41,649 bases of DNA from a virus: positions 1 to 41,649 of IMG/VR virus record IMGVR_UViG_3300046747_000310; one strand, 5' to 3'. Below the pieces are notes generated by a model that saw only the letters and a list, made by a program, of their open reading frames with translations, was not told where the DNA came from and made no database searches. Both the position numbers and the translations under genes were made by a program. Below, piece by piece: positions 14,235 to 22,839 of this stretch; position 1 is the first letter of the stretch, and every line of letters starts with the position of its first letter.

Positions 14235-14584
14235 GGTCCGATAACAGTGACGCTCTCAACGATTTCGTACAGGATCGGAGGCATCACGCCGATCGTCGTG
14301 TCAGCAAAGACAACGGTGAACTGTCCAATGTACACGCCAGCCGTATCGACGTCGTCGCCAGACGGTGCGTAGCTGACGACCGACCCGCTGATGGTGCAAT
14401 TTTCGGCGCTCACTACCGTCTCCGGAGCGTCTCCAGTCGAGTTCAACACGAACGTTGCTGTAGCGTCGGTCAGGTCAAGCAGCGAACCGTCAACGTCGTA
14501 CAGCGCGATTGAGAACGCCGTCGCAGTGTCTCCGACCATGCGGAGTTCGGGGCAGCGGATTGCAGCGGATTGCGCGTTTGCCAT
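14231..14584 (-). CDS. BppU-like Ig-fold baseplate/fibre protein
   Basis: A 117-residue, strand-rich protein. The pattern A-F-S-I-A-L-Y-D-V-D-G, then a D-L-T-D-A-T-A-T-F-V-L strand, and later GVYIGQFTVVF resemble the BppU N-terminal domain of phage baseplate or fibre proteins. It is the last gene of the late block. It probably sits in the adhesion apparatus with the preceding fibre genes. The ATG at 14584 directly follows the upstream stop. Its TAG shares the CTAG at 14231-14234 with the opposing gene. Confidence 0.58.
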   Translation of the reverse strand: MANAQSAAIRCPELRMVGDTATAFSIALYDVDGSLLDLTDATATFVLNSTGDAPETVVSAENCTISGSVVSYAPSGDDVDTAGVYIGQFTVVFADTTIGVMPPILYEIVESVTVIGP

Positions 14585-15070
14585 TCAGACCTCGTATGCG
14601 CGGCCGGACGTGCCGACTAGGATGGTGGTGGTGCCAGCGCTTCTCTGCGCCCGCAAAGACAGCACTCCGGCTGCGGTGGTCGTAATCGAACCTGCGACGC
14701 GTGCTGGTAGCGAGTTGCCGATCGCGCGCGCCGCAGCATCGGTGAGCGCCGTGTTGTTCGTGCTTGTGCCGCGATACGCCACTGTTGCCGACGCCGCTGC
14801 GATGTTGGCGCTGTAGGCGATTTGCACCAGCGTCCCGGTGTAGTTGACCCCTAAGCCAACGATGCCAGTGGCGGTAGCCTGCGATAGCTGCAACTCAAAC
14901 TCGAACCGGTACGTAGTGCCGGCCTTCAGCGTCCAGGACATGCCGGTTACGTCAGCCAGCGTAGTGCCTGCGACCGTGAACGTGCTGGATAGGACGGCTG
15001 ACAGGAAGTCCTTTGCCAGCCTGTTCATCGGCACCGTTCCGGCCTTGAGCTGTTTACCGTCGACTAGCAT
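14585..15070 (-). CDS. Putative tail fibre or receptor-binding protein
   Basis: A 161-residue beta-rich protein starting at ATG 15070. Its N-terminal 30 residues (DGKQLKAGTV...NRLA) resemble those of the fibre at 15676-16512 (DGKQIKDASI...AKLA). The remainder is a jelly-roll-like region (YRFEFELQLSQATATGIVGL). The N-terminus would be the attachment module, and the C-terminus the variable tip. It is coupled by TGATG to the endonuclease gene upstream. Confidence 0.6.
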   Translation of the reverse strand: MLVDGKQLKAGTVPMNRLAKDFLSAVLSSTFTVAGTTLADVTGMSWTLKAGTTYRFEFELQLSQATATGIVGLGVNYTGTLVQIAYSANIAAASATVAYRGTSTNNTALTDAAARAIGNSLPARVAGSITTTAAGVLSLRAQRSAGTTTILVGTSGRAYEV

Positions 15071-15669
15071 CAGCCAGTCATCTCTTGATTAGAGCTGTAG
15101 TTTCGCTTGCTCCATAATGAGCAATAGCGATGCATTTCGCTTCGAAGCGGGTGGTCCGCAGACAATCCGTGCCGCTTATTAGTTCCCTCAAAATAACCAA
15201 GGGTAATGTTACAGCCTCGACATAGCGCTCCGCGCGGAGCACCAGAGACGTGATCGTGGTCAGCCGTCGCACCGCTCGATCCGCCGTCTACGCTGAGTGT
15301 TAGGAAGACGTCGCAGATCGCACACCGCCAGCACTGTTCGGCAAGCCTGTCACGAAAATACTCTGCCGTATGGCGTGACTTATCCTTACGGGCCCAGTCG
15401 CGAACCAACGTTAGGTGCCGATCCAGGTTGGCATCGCGCCATGCTCGCGTTTGCTTTAGTCGCTTCTCTTTGTTTGCCGAATAGTGAGCGGCGTTGTACG
15501 CGGAACATTGCTCTTTATTTTGAGCATACCTAGCGCGCGCCTGCGCGTCTTTTTTCACCTTGTTATTGGCGTACCACTGCGCTTGGTATGTGCGCAGTTT
15601 ACAGGTTTTGCATGGAGATTGCTCTGAACAAACTCCGGTGCAAGGTGCTGGTGGGCGTCTACCTGGCAT
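15070..15669 (-). CDS. Endonuclease VII-family (HNH-type) freestanding nuclease
   Basis: A 199-residue nuclease. CAICD is followed by TADHDHVSGAPRGALCRGCN and then LGYFEG, the recombination endonuclease VII signature with two zinc-binding Cys pairs and the catalytic DHDH. A basic helical N-terminus with YQAQWYANNK and YSANKEKRLKQTRAWRDANL repeats (CKTCK at its start) probably binds DNA. It lies between two fibre genes with a related N-terminal module. It may be a homing endonuclease, a resolvase or a packaging helper. The late/fibre location favours homing. Confidence 0.75.
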   Translation of the reverse strand: MPGRRPPAPCTGVCSEQSPCKTCKLRTYQAQWYANNKVKKDAQARARYAQNKEQCSAYNAAHYSANKEKRLKQTRAWRDANLDRHLTLVRDWARKDKSRHTAEYFRDRLAEQCWRCAICDVFLTLSVDGGSSGATADHDHVSGAPRGALCRGCNITLGYFEGTNKRHGLSADHPLRSEMHRYCSLWSKRNYSSNQEMTG

Positions 15670-15675
15670 AATGGA

Positions 15676-16512
15676 TCACAAATTGAACTCAAAATCTACA
15701 ACATCTGTCGCTGCGAGGTTGAATCCGGCAACAGACTGCACCCAATAGAGCGTGTCACCGGCTGCGATGTTGGCGATCGTTTTCGCCGTCGCGCCTGAGT
15801 CAGCGGTGAAGTAGCAGTCCTTAGTCTTCACCCCATCTCCGACCGTCTGCGCCGCGCCGTTGACGCTCACCCGGACGTATCCATCGCCAGCAGGCGTTGC
15901 AGCGACTGTGGTAGCGCAGGCCGGCTGATTGTCGGCACTGGTTACGCTAGCCGTCATCGCTTTGTTGGAAGCCGTATCGAAGGCGGCAGGCGTTCCCGTG
16001 CCGATGTTCACGAAAGTCAGCGCCGTCGTGTCCAGCGTGATGGCATCCGTGGTGCAAGCCCACCGTGAATCGGCGTTTGACGTGCCTTCGTTGACCGCAA
16101 CCACAGCGCCGGACATCTCGGCAGAAGAATCGTTGTCAGCGGCGCGTGACCAAGCTCCAGCAGCGACCACGTAGATGCCATTTGCGGCCGCTGTCGTCTG
16201 ATTCTTGGCCAGCACTCGGTCATTGGCGATGAGCACTACGCCATCGATCGTCTGAGTGCCTGAGAGCGTCAGGTTAGCGGTTGAAGCGGCGCGACAAGCG
16301 GCCTTCCACGGCACGTTTTGCACGTCCTGTAGGCGCGCTGCGTCGGTTGACGCGGTAGGCGCGCCGAGATTGGTGAGCTTCTGGCCGCCAGCGTTGGCGT
16401 TACCGGTCCATGTTACGGATCCATCCGCGCGGAGCAGCGCTGAGATGATCCCGTTAGCCAGTTTCGCAGCCGCGATGGATGCGTCCTTGATCTGCTTGCC
16501 GTCCAACATCAT
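15676..16512 (-). CDS. Tail fibre protein with repeated host-interaction modules
   Basis: A 278-residue protein. I chose the ATG at 16512 for its ATGA overlap; a GTG two codons upstream is the alternative. Residues 1-30 are a DGKQIK...AKLA module shared with the protein at 14585. The middle contains VLIANDRVLAKNQTTAAANG and GVVLIANDRV-type beta structure typical of tail-fibre domains. The C-terminal 95 residues (NKAMTAS..., then IAAGDTLYWVQSVAGFNLA) are paralogous to the C-terminus of the 124-aa protein at 16509. It probably binds the cell surface. Confidence 0.7.
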   Translation of the reverse strand: MMLDGKQIKDASIAAAKLANGIISALLRADGSVTWTGNANAGGQKLTNLGAPTASTDAARLQDVQNVPWKAACRAASTANLTLSGTQTIDGVVLIANDRVLAKNQTTAAANGIYVVAAGAWSRAADNDSSAEMSGAVVAVNEGTSNADSRWACTTDAITLDTTALTFVNIGTGTPAAFDTASNKAMTASVTSADNQPACATTVAATPAGDGYVRVSVNGAAQTVGDGVKTKDCYFTADSGATAKTIANIAAGDTLYWVQSVAGFNLAATDVVDFEFNL

Positions 16513-16883
16513 TGCCACACCTCGTAGAAAATGGAGATGCGGTCAGTTGGTGCCAGGTCATACCCGGCAAGGCTGCGCATCCAATATAGCAGGTCTCCTT
16601 GTTGAATCTCCGCGATCAAGCGAGCTGTTACGCCGCCGTCGCCACTGAAGTATAGAGCAGAGTCCTTCGCGCCGTTGCCAGGGATCACGATCTCGCTGTT
16701 CACTGTGCAGTGCACGAAGCTGTGCCTGGCCGGCGGGTAGGCCAGCGCGATTGGAGTTGCCAGCGCGCCGTCAACAACAGCCGCCAACGCAGTCATGCTC
16801 TTGTTAGCATGACTCTGCGCGCACATCTTCACCGTGGAAGCGTTCTGCTGCAGGATCGTGTTGATGGCTAGACGCAGGTCCAT
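16509..16883 (-). CDS. Small tail-fibre protein, paralog of the neighbouring fibre C-terminus
   Basis: A 124-residue protein. I chose the ATG at 16883, two bases after the previous stop; the frame is open further upstream, but that part overlaps its neighbour. From residue ~30 on it aligns with the C-terminal domain of the 16512 fibre: ANKSMTALAAVVDG against SNKAMTASVTSADN, and LYWMRSLAGYDLAPTD against LYWVQSVAGFNLAATD. It appears to be a stand-alone copy of the tip domain. Confidence 0.65.
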   Translation of the reverse strand: MDLRLAINTILQQNASTVKMCAQSHANKSMTALAAVVDGALATPIALAYPPARHSFVHCTVNSEIVIPGNGAKDSALYFSGDGGVTARLIAEIQQGDLLYWMRSLAGYDLAPTDRISIFYEVWQ

Positions 16884-16885
16884 GG

Positions 16886-17134
16886 CTACAACGTCACCGG
16901 TTCGCCGTCGATCGTGAGGGCTTCGCCGTTCAACGTGACCAGTTCGAACTCTTGGCCGCCACCGCACTTGCGAAACAGCATTGGCACAGGTTGTTGGAAG
17001 CGCATGGGAAGGACGCCGTAGCGAATAATCGGCGGCACGCGACGATATTGGAAACCCATGATGCAGCCGCCGTCGACCACTGGCGCTGGCACAGCATCAT
17101 CGAAAGCGACTCCACCTGCAGGAACGTTGCTCAT
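16886..17134 (-). CDS. Small tail/fibre-associated protein
   Basis: An 82-residue protein. I chose the ATG at 17134 because of the ATGA overlap with the tailspike stop; the frame is open upstream only as a shadow. It is rich in prolines and hydrophobic residues, with short beta strands near the C-terminus (ELVTLNGEALTIDGEPVTL). No family recognised. Position suggests a fibre accessory. Confidence 0.5.
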   Translation of the reverse strand: MSNVPAGGVAFDDAVPAPVVDGGCIMGFQYRRVPPIIRYGVLPMRFQQPVPMLFRKCGGGQEFELVTLNGEALTIDGEPVTL

Positions 17135-19665
17135 GCCGGAACCAGCTTGCTGCAATAAATCGGTTCTGCCGTCTTGTTGACGGTCGGCAGTTTCGACAGC
17201 ACCACCGACGCGCCCGAACGCGATACAACGCGCGTGTTGTTCGCGATCCCCGCCGCCGCGCGAATCAAGTAGCCTGCGCGCACGTCGGCAGCGCTGTCGC
17301 TGGTCGTGATTGTGGTGGAACCCGTTGTCCATGTCGCTGTGAGCGCGGTAGTAGGCGCCCAGTCTTCTAGACACACGCGGATGTAGTCCGGCGTTGTATA
17401 CGTCTTACTCAAGTCACGAGTATCACCCATCGGAAACGCAGTGACCGTGTCGTGCGTGCTCACAGTTACAGCACTGACTCGCAATGACGGCATCGCTAGT
17501 CGATACGGTTCATCTTTTACGGTATCGATCCCGTCCGTTAGGTCTGCGCATGGACTTCCACCTTCACTTTGAAGCGCCGCCGGCCAATAGAGAATGTCTC
17601 CGATAAGAATCTCACCTGTGGTGAGCCCTGTGATCTGCACGGAGCTCCCATCTACGGCCCAGGTCACGACGGGGCTGGCGCAGAACACCAACATCGCGCG
17701 CTCGCCGTTGTATGGCTGACAGGTCATGTCACCGTCTCCGAGGTAGCCAGATCCGGTTCCGGCCGTGCGAACGCGACGCGTGTGAGTTGATACTGGCAAC
17801 GCAGCGTTAGGCGTATACGTATCCGCAGATTCGTTGTATCCGAAGAATGGCTGACCAGATCGCACTCCAATACTAGATTCTCGCACTGTAACAAATGCCT
17901 GAGTGTTGCCTCCTCCTGCCAAACGATTACAAACATAAAAAGGACTGTCAGCGTCTGGTGGGCTTCCTGTTATGCCGTTGACGCCTCCGCCCATGTAGCA
18001 CGATTCAAATACTACCGTGCTTCCTCGGCCAACCTGCTTAGGAAGCATGTTCAGCATAGGGCCTCCTACGGCGAACGTGCATCCGCTAAATCTCATCGGG
18101 GCGCCTGCTCTACCATGCACAATTGGCAAAGCGCTTCCACTGTCTGATAGGTCGAAAGTGCATCCTGTAAAAAGGCAGCCATTATCGCCGTCGAAAATGC
18201 CGAGACAGTTGGAGCTTTCAACGGTGACCTTTTCGGCGCGAAATATATCGTTGTGCGTGTCTATGTTGAACAGCATGTGGCATTCGCTGATCTCGCTCCC
18301 GATGAGCCGCCACGCGGCACCCCGCTGCCCGCCGAAGTAACGGTTGTCCACGCCGATGTGAGTCGTCCCGAACTTGCAATCTACAAGGCTGTTATTGCGC
18401 GCCTGGCTGGACGTGGAGCTGAAGCCAATCGCCCCGCGACCCGCAGAGCACTCCACGAACTTCATGGAGCTCGCGAGCACCTCCTCTGCATTCAGCCCGC
18501 CGTAGATCCAGACGCCACATACGTTTTGTAGGCATGATACGCGCTCGAACGTGCACGAGTTTGACGCGAATCGCCCATACGTCTGCCCTGGGTAACCACC
18601 GCCGGGCGGAGTAGACCCGGTGAACGGGTCGATCGCTATGCCGCATTGTGGGTTGTACCGGCCGATTGAAAAGCCGCTATTCACGTAATCGCTGATATCG
18701 CGGCTGGCGTTTGCAAAACCGACTACGTTGTCACCCTGGACCGTGAAATCAGCAAAGTAGCTGTTGAAGCAACCCTGAATGATCACGCCTGGCAGTTCGT
18801 TATTGGTGGTGTGAATGACACAGCCGGAAGACGTGATCGACCCGGTCTGAGTGCACAGTATCTTGATTGTAGCAAAACCGTTGTAGTTACCAATCACCCA
18901 TGGATCGTCAACGCGATAGATTGCACCACCGCGAAGTATCAATGGCACGTTATGCGTGTGCGCATAAGCCGTGGCCGCTTGTAGGCCAGCTAGCGTCTCG
19001 GTTGGATGCGTGTCATCCGCGTATGCACCGAAGTCTTCCGGCGTAACAAAGAAGGCTTTCAGAAGAAGGCGCGAGTCAAACGCCGGAATATCACGCACGC
19101 CGCCTGTATCGCCCTTTCCAACGAAGCTACTTGCAGCGATCGATGGAGGCACCAAACCCTCAAGCTTGGTGACAACCGTCTTGTAGAAATCGGCGAACGG
19201 CCTAGGTTCTTCGCTCGTGCTCGTACTGAACCACGCGCGACGGTTTACTGCTGCCCCAAAGTTGTCGTTAGCGGTAGCGCCGTCTACAACTTCGGCGTTT
19301 GCCGGCAACGCGATGCCGTGTGATGGGCTTAGGAAGTTGTAGCGGCGCGTGATCGATTCAGTGATTCCAAAGCGAGCCACGGTGAGTTTGATTGCTAGTG
19401 GTCCGTACAACCCAGAGGCCATGGACAGAGTCCACACGCCAGGCGACGTGTTGGTTAGTACTTGTCCAGATGGGTCTGGGGAGTCACGCACCTGAAGCGT
19501 GAACACGCACTCGCTTGCAATCACTCCGCCGGTAAGCACGGCAGACACATGCAACGCGTTGATTAGTCCACCGCCAGCGTCGACGCTAGATAGGTCGCCG
19601 CATTGGTCAGGCTGCAGCGTGATCGATGCGCCTGGTTGCGTGACTTGGAGTGAGGCCAGGGACAT
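17131..19665 (-). CDS. Tailspike with pectate-lyase-like beta-helix
   Basis: An 844-residue protein. The N-terminal 110 residues form a BppU-like beta-sandwich. The segment TPEDFGAYADDTHPTETLAG near residue 230 is the standard start of a pectate-lyase-3/tailspike right-handed beta-helix. The helix then runs through many short V/I/F/C-rich strands (for example IIQGCFNSYFADFTVQGDNV) to about residue 640. A compact C-terminal region follows and would be used for trimerisation. It probably binds and cleaves or recognises a surface polysaccharide of the host. Catalytic residues were not identified. Confidence 0.78.
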   Translation of the reverse strand: MSLASLQVTQPGASITLQPDQCGDLSSVDAGGGLINALHVSAVLTGGVIASECVFTLQVRDSPDPSGQVLTNTSPGVWTLSMASGLYGPLAIKLTVARFGITESITRRYNFLSPSHGIALPANAEVVDGATANDNFGAAVNRRAWFSTSTSEEPRPFADFYKTVVTKLEGLVPPSIAASSFVGKGDTGGVRDIPAFDSRLLLKAFFVTPEDFGAYADDTHPTETLAGLQAATAYAHTHNVPLILRGGAIYRVDDPWVIGNYNGFATIKILCTQTGSITSSGCVIHTTNNELPGVIIQGCFNSYFADFTVQGDNVVGFANASRDISDYVNSGFSIGRYNPQCGIAIDPFTGSTPPGGGYPGQTYGRFASNSCTFERVSCLQNVCGVWIYGGLNAEEVLASSMKFVECSAGRGAIGFSSTSSQARNNSLVDCKFGTTHIGVDNRYFGGQRGAAWRLIGSEISECHMLFNIDTHNDIFRAEKVTVESSNCLGIFDGDNGCLFTGCTFDLSDSGSALPIVHGRAGAPMRFSGCTFAVGGPMLNMLPKQVGRGSTVVFESCYMGGGVNGITGSPPDADSPFYVCNRLAGGGNTQAFVTVRESSIGVRSGQPFFGYNESADTYTPNAALPVSTHTRRVRTAGTGSGYLGDGDMTCQPYNGERAMLVFCASPVVTWAVDGSSVQITGLTTGEILIGDILYWPAALQSEGGSPCADLTDGIDTVKDEPYRLAMPSLRVSAVTVSTHDTVTAFPMGDTRDLSKTYTTPDYIRVCLEDWAPTTALTATWTTGSTTITTSDSAADVRAGYLIRAAAGIANNTRVVSRSGASVVLSKLPTVNKTAEPIYCSKLVPA

Positions 19666-20417
19666 TACGCCGGGAACTCCACAGCGGCCAATGCGCGCAA
19701 CTGGGCCGATTTGATGGCGCCTGGATAAGCCGATGCGAACAGATGCAGCCAGTGCGAGCTGTCGGAACAGGTAAACGCCACAGCGCTTAGCGCGGCTGCG
19801 ATACTCAGCGACGTGGAGCTAGTAGCTATGGTCGCCGCGCTGGCTGTTGAAGTGATAACGCCGTCGACGGCGATATTCAGATTAGTACCGTCCCCCCAAC
19901 ACTCGATCGTGTGAATTGACGTGTCCCCAACTGGACCGGTTACGCCGGCCGTCATGTTGAAGTTTGTAGTGCTGCCAGCTCCTCCAGTGTTGTTGAACAC
20001 GTTGAAGCTGTCGGTAGCGGCAGCTCCCATGCATAGAATGTTCGGAAAGTGTCCGCCGATTCCACCACCGGCGCTGCGCATGCGAACACGAGAAAGCGTA
20101 TACGGTCTTGTACCGGCCGCCGCTAACGTGGTCATAGCCGAGCCTTGCAGCTGCAGCGCCCCGGTAGTTGCGCACTGAATAGCTGGCTTGCTTGCGGCTA
20201 CAGTACCATCCGCGGCGTACGGCGGACGGTTCAGAGCAGTAAGAGGCTGTAGAAGACGACCGCCGATCTGGTCGGTCCACACATCTGCACCACCGCTGAC
20301 CGGTGTGACTCCGATTTGCGAATGCCATATCGCTACACCTAGCGTGTCAAGTATAGAACGATAGGTGTCGGACGCTTTGCGCTCGTAGTACAGCGCGTGC
20401 GCCAGTGGGCTGGCCAT
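19665..20417 (-). CDS. Concanavalin A/LamG-like lectin-domain structural protein
   Basis: A 250-residue beta-rich protein starting at ATG 20417, next to the upstream stop. The sequence contains IHTIECWGDGTNLNIAVDGV and later SLSIAAALSAVAF, typical of concanavalin A-like jelly rolls in tail fibres. The first 30 residues are helical. It probably binds carbohydrate on the host or decorates the tail. No signature residue proves lectin activity. Confidence 0.55.
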   Translation of the reverse strand: MASPLAHALYYERKASDTYRSILDTLGVAIWHSQIGVTPVSGGADVWTDQIGGRLLQPLTALNRPPYAADGTVAASKPAIQCATTGALQLQGSAMTTLAAAGTRPYTLSRVRMRSAGGGIGGHFPNILCMGAAATDSFNVFNNTGGAGSTTNFNMTAGVTGPVGDTSIHTIECWGDGTNLNIAVDGVITSTASAATIATSSTSLSIAAALSAVAFTCSDSSHWLHLFASAYPGAIKSAQLRALAAVEFPA

Positions 20418-20771
20418 TTAGCAACCGCCGAACGAGTACGTTGTGGCTGCGCCAGAACCAAGCACCTGGACTCCGGTAAAGTTTCCAACGGGCAGCAACG
20501 GTGACGTTTGCCCAGGCAGCAGACGGTGAACCCAACGTGTAGTGGTAACGCTTGCAGAGCCGACGTACAAAGTCTGTGTCGCGTGCGTGTTCGTAACATA
20601 GCAACCGAACGTTAGCACCTGCGTCGAGCCCAGCGCCTGTGACGATGTTCCAACCGATCCTTGAACCTGATCGATCAGCGCTGCCGGAAGCGCAACAGCC
20701 GCAGACTGTGAATCAACGATCGTGTGAAGCACGACGCCGGATTTGATTTCCTCAAGAACAACAGCGCTCAC
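20418..20771 (-). CDS. Beta-rich phage structural protein
   Basis: A 117-residue protein starting at GTG 20771 (GTGA overlap). It has a beta-sandwich pattern: VLTFGCYVTNTHATQTLYVG then WVHRLLPGQTSPLLPVGN, with alternating hydrophobic strands. A similar motif (strand, Asn-Thr, aligned Gly, R-L-x-P-G-Q) is common in small phage decoration proteins. It lies between the lysis cassette and the fibre genes. Assignment is tentative. Confidence 0.5.
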   Translation of the reverse strand: MSAVVLEEIKSGVVLHTIVDSQSAAVALPAALIDQVQGSVGTSSQALGSTQVLTFGCYVTNTHATQTLYVGSASVTTTRWVHRLLPGQTSPLLPVGNFTGVQVLGSGAATTYSFGGC

Positions 20772-21028
20772 GACACACCTCCAGCGGCTGGCGGAACGGT
20801 TGCGGCCTTCGCCTTAGCATCGGCCACGTCCTGGTATTCAAGCCCAACACCGCGTGTCCCCATGCCAGCTCCGAACGCTGCGACCGCACCCGGAAGCATC
20901 GACAACAGGTCGCTAACCAGCGCGCCCAGGTTCGCATGCGGCTTGGCAAGGATCGGACCGAACAGCGCCATGGCTGCGACTACAGACCCTACGATCTTGA
21001 GAATGTCATTGAATCTGCGCGCGTTCAT
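20768..21028 (-). CDS. Holin-like membrane protein
   Basis: An 86-residue protein. I chose the ATG at 21028 because of the ATGA overlap; two in-frame starts lie upstream. Two hydrophobic stretches (KIVGSVVAAMALFGPILA and LSMLPGAVAAFGAGMG) suggest two membrane helices with a charged C-terminal tail, as in class II holins. It lies downstream of the lysozyme and the membrane coiled-coil gene, the usual holin position. No family was recognised. Confidence 0.45.
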   Translation of the reverse strand: MNARRFNDILKIVGSVVAAMALFGPILAKPHANLGALVSDLLSMLPGAVAAFGAGMGTRGVGLEYQDVADAKAKAATVPPAAGGVS

Positions 21029-21312
21029 TTTGGTTCCTCTGGCCACTGGTTCACAGATGGCGTTATCTCGTCATCCCAAGACGCGTGGTGCGATTCGATC
21101 GCGAGTTTGTGGCTACCCGATGCAGACGGCGGCCCTGTGACTTTGCGATGCACGTAGGCGATACCGATTGCAGCGCATGCCTCGCCGTACTGTTCGAGCA
21201 GCTCGTAAACCCATAGCGGCAGGTTCGCTTGCTGGCGATGCAGGCCTGTTGCCATGCGCTCAAGCGCGATTTGCAACTCCGGCTCAATGATGCTGCGCGC
21301 ATCATCGGCCAT
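21025..21312 (-). CDS. Lysis-cassette hypothetical protein
   Basis: A 95-residue protein starting at ATG 21312, overlapping the previous gene by 11 bases. It has a helical first half (ELQIALERMATGLHRQQANL) and one hydrophobic stretch (ACAAIGIAYVHR). Unknown function; it may be part of the lysis control. Confidence 0.5.
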   Translation of the reverse strand: MADDARSIIEPELQIALERMATGLHRQQANLPLWVYELLEQYGEACAAIGIAYVHRKVTGPPSASGSHKLAIESHHASWDDEITPSVNQWPEEPK

Positions 21313-21565
21313 GCTTCTTCTCGAGTTGTTCCCGCAGTGCGCCGACTTCCCACTTCAGTTCCAGAATCGACTTCTCGAGATTGTTGAACTTGGTATCGCT
21401 CGACTTGTCGCGCTCGATCGAGCCGATGCGCCGCTCGTGATCTGTTATCTGTGCGCGAGCGATGTTGCTCGCTTCGTCCAGCGAGACGAACCGCGCCGTA
21501 GCAGCGAACAGGATCGTTACCACCGTGATGATCACAGAGATCCATGCGGCCCAATGACTGCTCAT
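21302..21565 (-). CDS. Membrane-anchored coiled-coil protein (i-spanin/XhlA-like topology)
   Basis: An 87-residue protein starting at ATG 21565 (ATGA overlap with the lysozyme). The N-terminal helix (WISVIITVVTILFAATARFV) is a single membrane anchor. The rest is a coiled coil (RIGSIERD..., ILELKWEVGALREQLEKK). This is the layout of an inner-membrane spanin or a XhlA-type holin helper. The lipoprotein at 22351-22839 could be its outer-membrane partner, but the two do not overlap as classical Rz/Rz1 pairs do. Confidence 0.55.
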   Translation of the reverse strand: MSSHWAAWISVIITVVTILFAATARFVSLDEASNIARAQITDHERRIGSIERDKSSDTKFNNLEKSILELKWEVGALREQLEKKHGR

Positions 21566-22200
21566 GCATCACTGTGATCCTGTTGATGTGCCGCGATGAA
21601 CAGCTTGCCTACCGCGACGTTGCGCTCGGCGCTAACAGGCGGTCGGCGTCGAGATTCGCTGGCGCACGTAATGAAATCGCGGCGCCCAAACGCTTCCTTT
21701 AGGTTCACCCATGACGTGGCCATTGAACCACTGCCAACGTTCCAGATGATATCGAACATGGCGAGTTGAGCCGGCTCAGGTGCATCGTCAAACGTCGGAA
21801 CTAGGCGGCGCAGTGAGTCAACGAAACTCACACCGCGTCGATCAAACTCAGATCGGATCGCAGCGGATGGCAGCAAACAGTGAGTGAACTGCTTGTACCA
21901 GCTGGCGACGTGTCCGGCCGGCTTGTTCTGCAGAGCGATGAAGTCTGCTGTTACTTCAGTGCTAGGGATGAACGGCAGCTTGATCGCTTCACGCGGAGAG
22001 CTCAGCAGGCATCCAACACCAACGGTAACGAACCCCTTAGAATCGAGGTACATGTGATTGATGATGCCTTCGAACGGCGCGGTAAACGCGTAGGCCTTGT
22101 CAAGGAACGACATGGCCACTCGCTTAGGCGCGTTCGGATGTGGATGCATCACAGCAACCGGCGTCTTCTCATCTCCGCTGAACGGGTTATCGGTGGCCAT
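21562..22200 (-). CDS. T4-type lysozyme endolysin (GH24)
   Basis: A 212-residue enzyme starting at the ATG at 22200. The catalytic triad is E44 in APFEGII, D53 in YLDSKG, and T59 in FVTVGVG. The E-9-D-6-T spacing equals that of T4 lysozyme. No signal peptide is seen, so export through a holin is required. The C-terminal half (IPSTEVTADF..., ISRR-rich) follows the GH24 helical lobe. It cuts the peptidoglycan at the end of infection. The neighbouring membrane proteins match a lysis cassette. Confidence 0.9.
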   Translation of the reverse strand: MATDNPFSGDEKTPVAVMHPHPNAPKRVAMSFLDKAYAFTAPFEGIINHMYLDSKGFVTVGVGCLLSSPREAIKLPFIPSTEVTADFIALQNKPAGHVASWYKQFTHCLLPSAAIRSEFDRRGVSFVDSLRRLVPTFDDAPEPAQLAMFDIIWNVGSGSMATSWVNLKEAFGRRDFITCASESRRRPPVSAERNVAVGKLFIAAHQQDHSDA

Positions 22201-22354
22201 TCTGCCTATCCCGTCGACGATCTGCGATGTCTTGCTTTGCTTTCTCGGATTCGAGCTGCCCGAGCGGCGCCTCAAGCAGCTCGTTCGGATTACCGCGCAC
22301 AGCGTCCATCAGCTTCTTGACTCCCCAATCCAGCAGGTCTGTCAACACGCTCAT
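22187..22354 (-). CDS. Small lysis-cassette protein (55 aa)
   Basis: A 55-residue frame starting at ATG 22354 (ATGA overlap with the lipoprotein stop) and ending inside the lysozyme start. It begins with a hydrophobic helix (MSVLTDLLDWGVKKLMDAVRG), followed by a very charged helical end (LESEKAKQDIADRRRDRQNG). The layout resembles an accessory or anti-holin, but no family is recognised. Confidence 0.5.
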   Translation of the reverse strand: MSVLTDLLDWGVKKLMDAVRGNPNELLEAPLGQLESEKAKQDIADRRRDRQNGHR

Positions 22355-22839
22355 GGTTTAGCCTCCGGACAACGCGCGCCGTCAGCGATGCGCATGAGGT
22401 CTTCGCCAATCGACTTGGCAGCCGCTGTCAGCACCGCTGCAGCGCCAGGGATTAGAGCGGCTGCACGTCCCAACCCTCCGATCGCTTCCACGCCACACGC
22501 TGCCATCTCGCGAGCCATCGCCTCGCCGCCAACCACCCCTGATTGCCACTGAGCAACGCCAAGTTGGATGAGCTGCTCAGCCTGCTTGGCCTGCGTCAGG
22601 AACTCCACAGCAGCATCGATAGGCTCGGTAGCCTTGGCAAATGCCGCGTTGTCGTTCGGGAAAGTGGAGTCAGCAACCGCACCGGCAGCCTTGTAAGCAG
22701 GTGCGACTGCGCTGTCCAGCGTTTCGATGATGCGTTTCGCGCTGTTGTGCACGCTGATGGCCGACTGCAGCGAGTTGCTTGCGGTGGCACATGCAGACGC
22801 GGTGAGCGCGATTACCGCCATGCAAACAACTCGACGCAT
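22351..22839 (-). CDS. Late lipoprotein upstream of the lysis genes (possible o-spanin)
   Basis: A 162-residue lipoprotein. MRRVVCMAVIALTASAC is a signal peptide with lipobox L-T-A-S-A-C (Cys at residue 17). The mature chain is Ala-rich and helical, without the Pro-rich stretch of a short o-spanin. It lies 97 bases downstream of a copy of the 19-bp late element and heads the lysis unit. It shares the MRR start with the lipoproteins at 37368-37937 and 40861-41415. It may be an outer-membrane partner for lysis. Confidence 0.6.
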   Translation of the reverse strand: MRRVVCMAVIALTASACATASNSLQSAISVHNSAKRIIETLDSAVAPAYKAAGAVADSTFPNDNAAFAKATEPIDAAVEFLTQAKQAEQLIQLGVAQWQSGVVGGEAMAREMAACGVEAIGGLGRAAALIPGAAAVLTAAAKSIGEDLMRIADGARCPEAKP

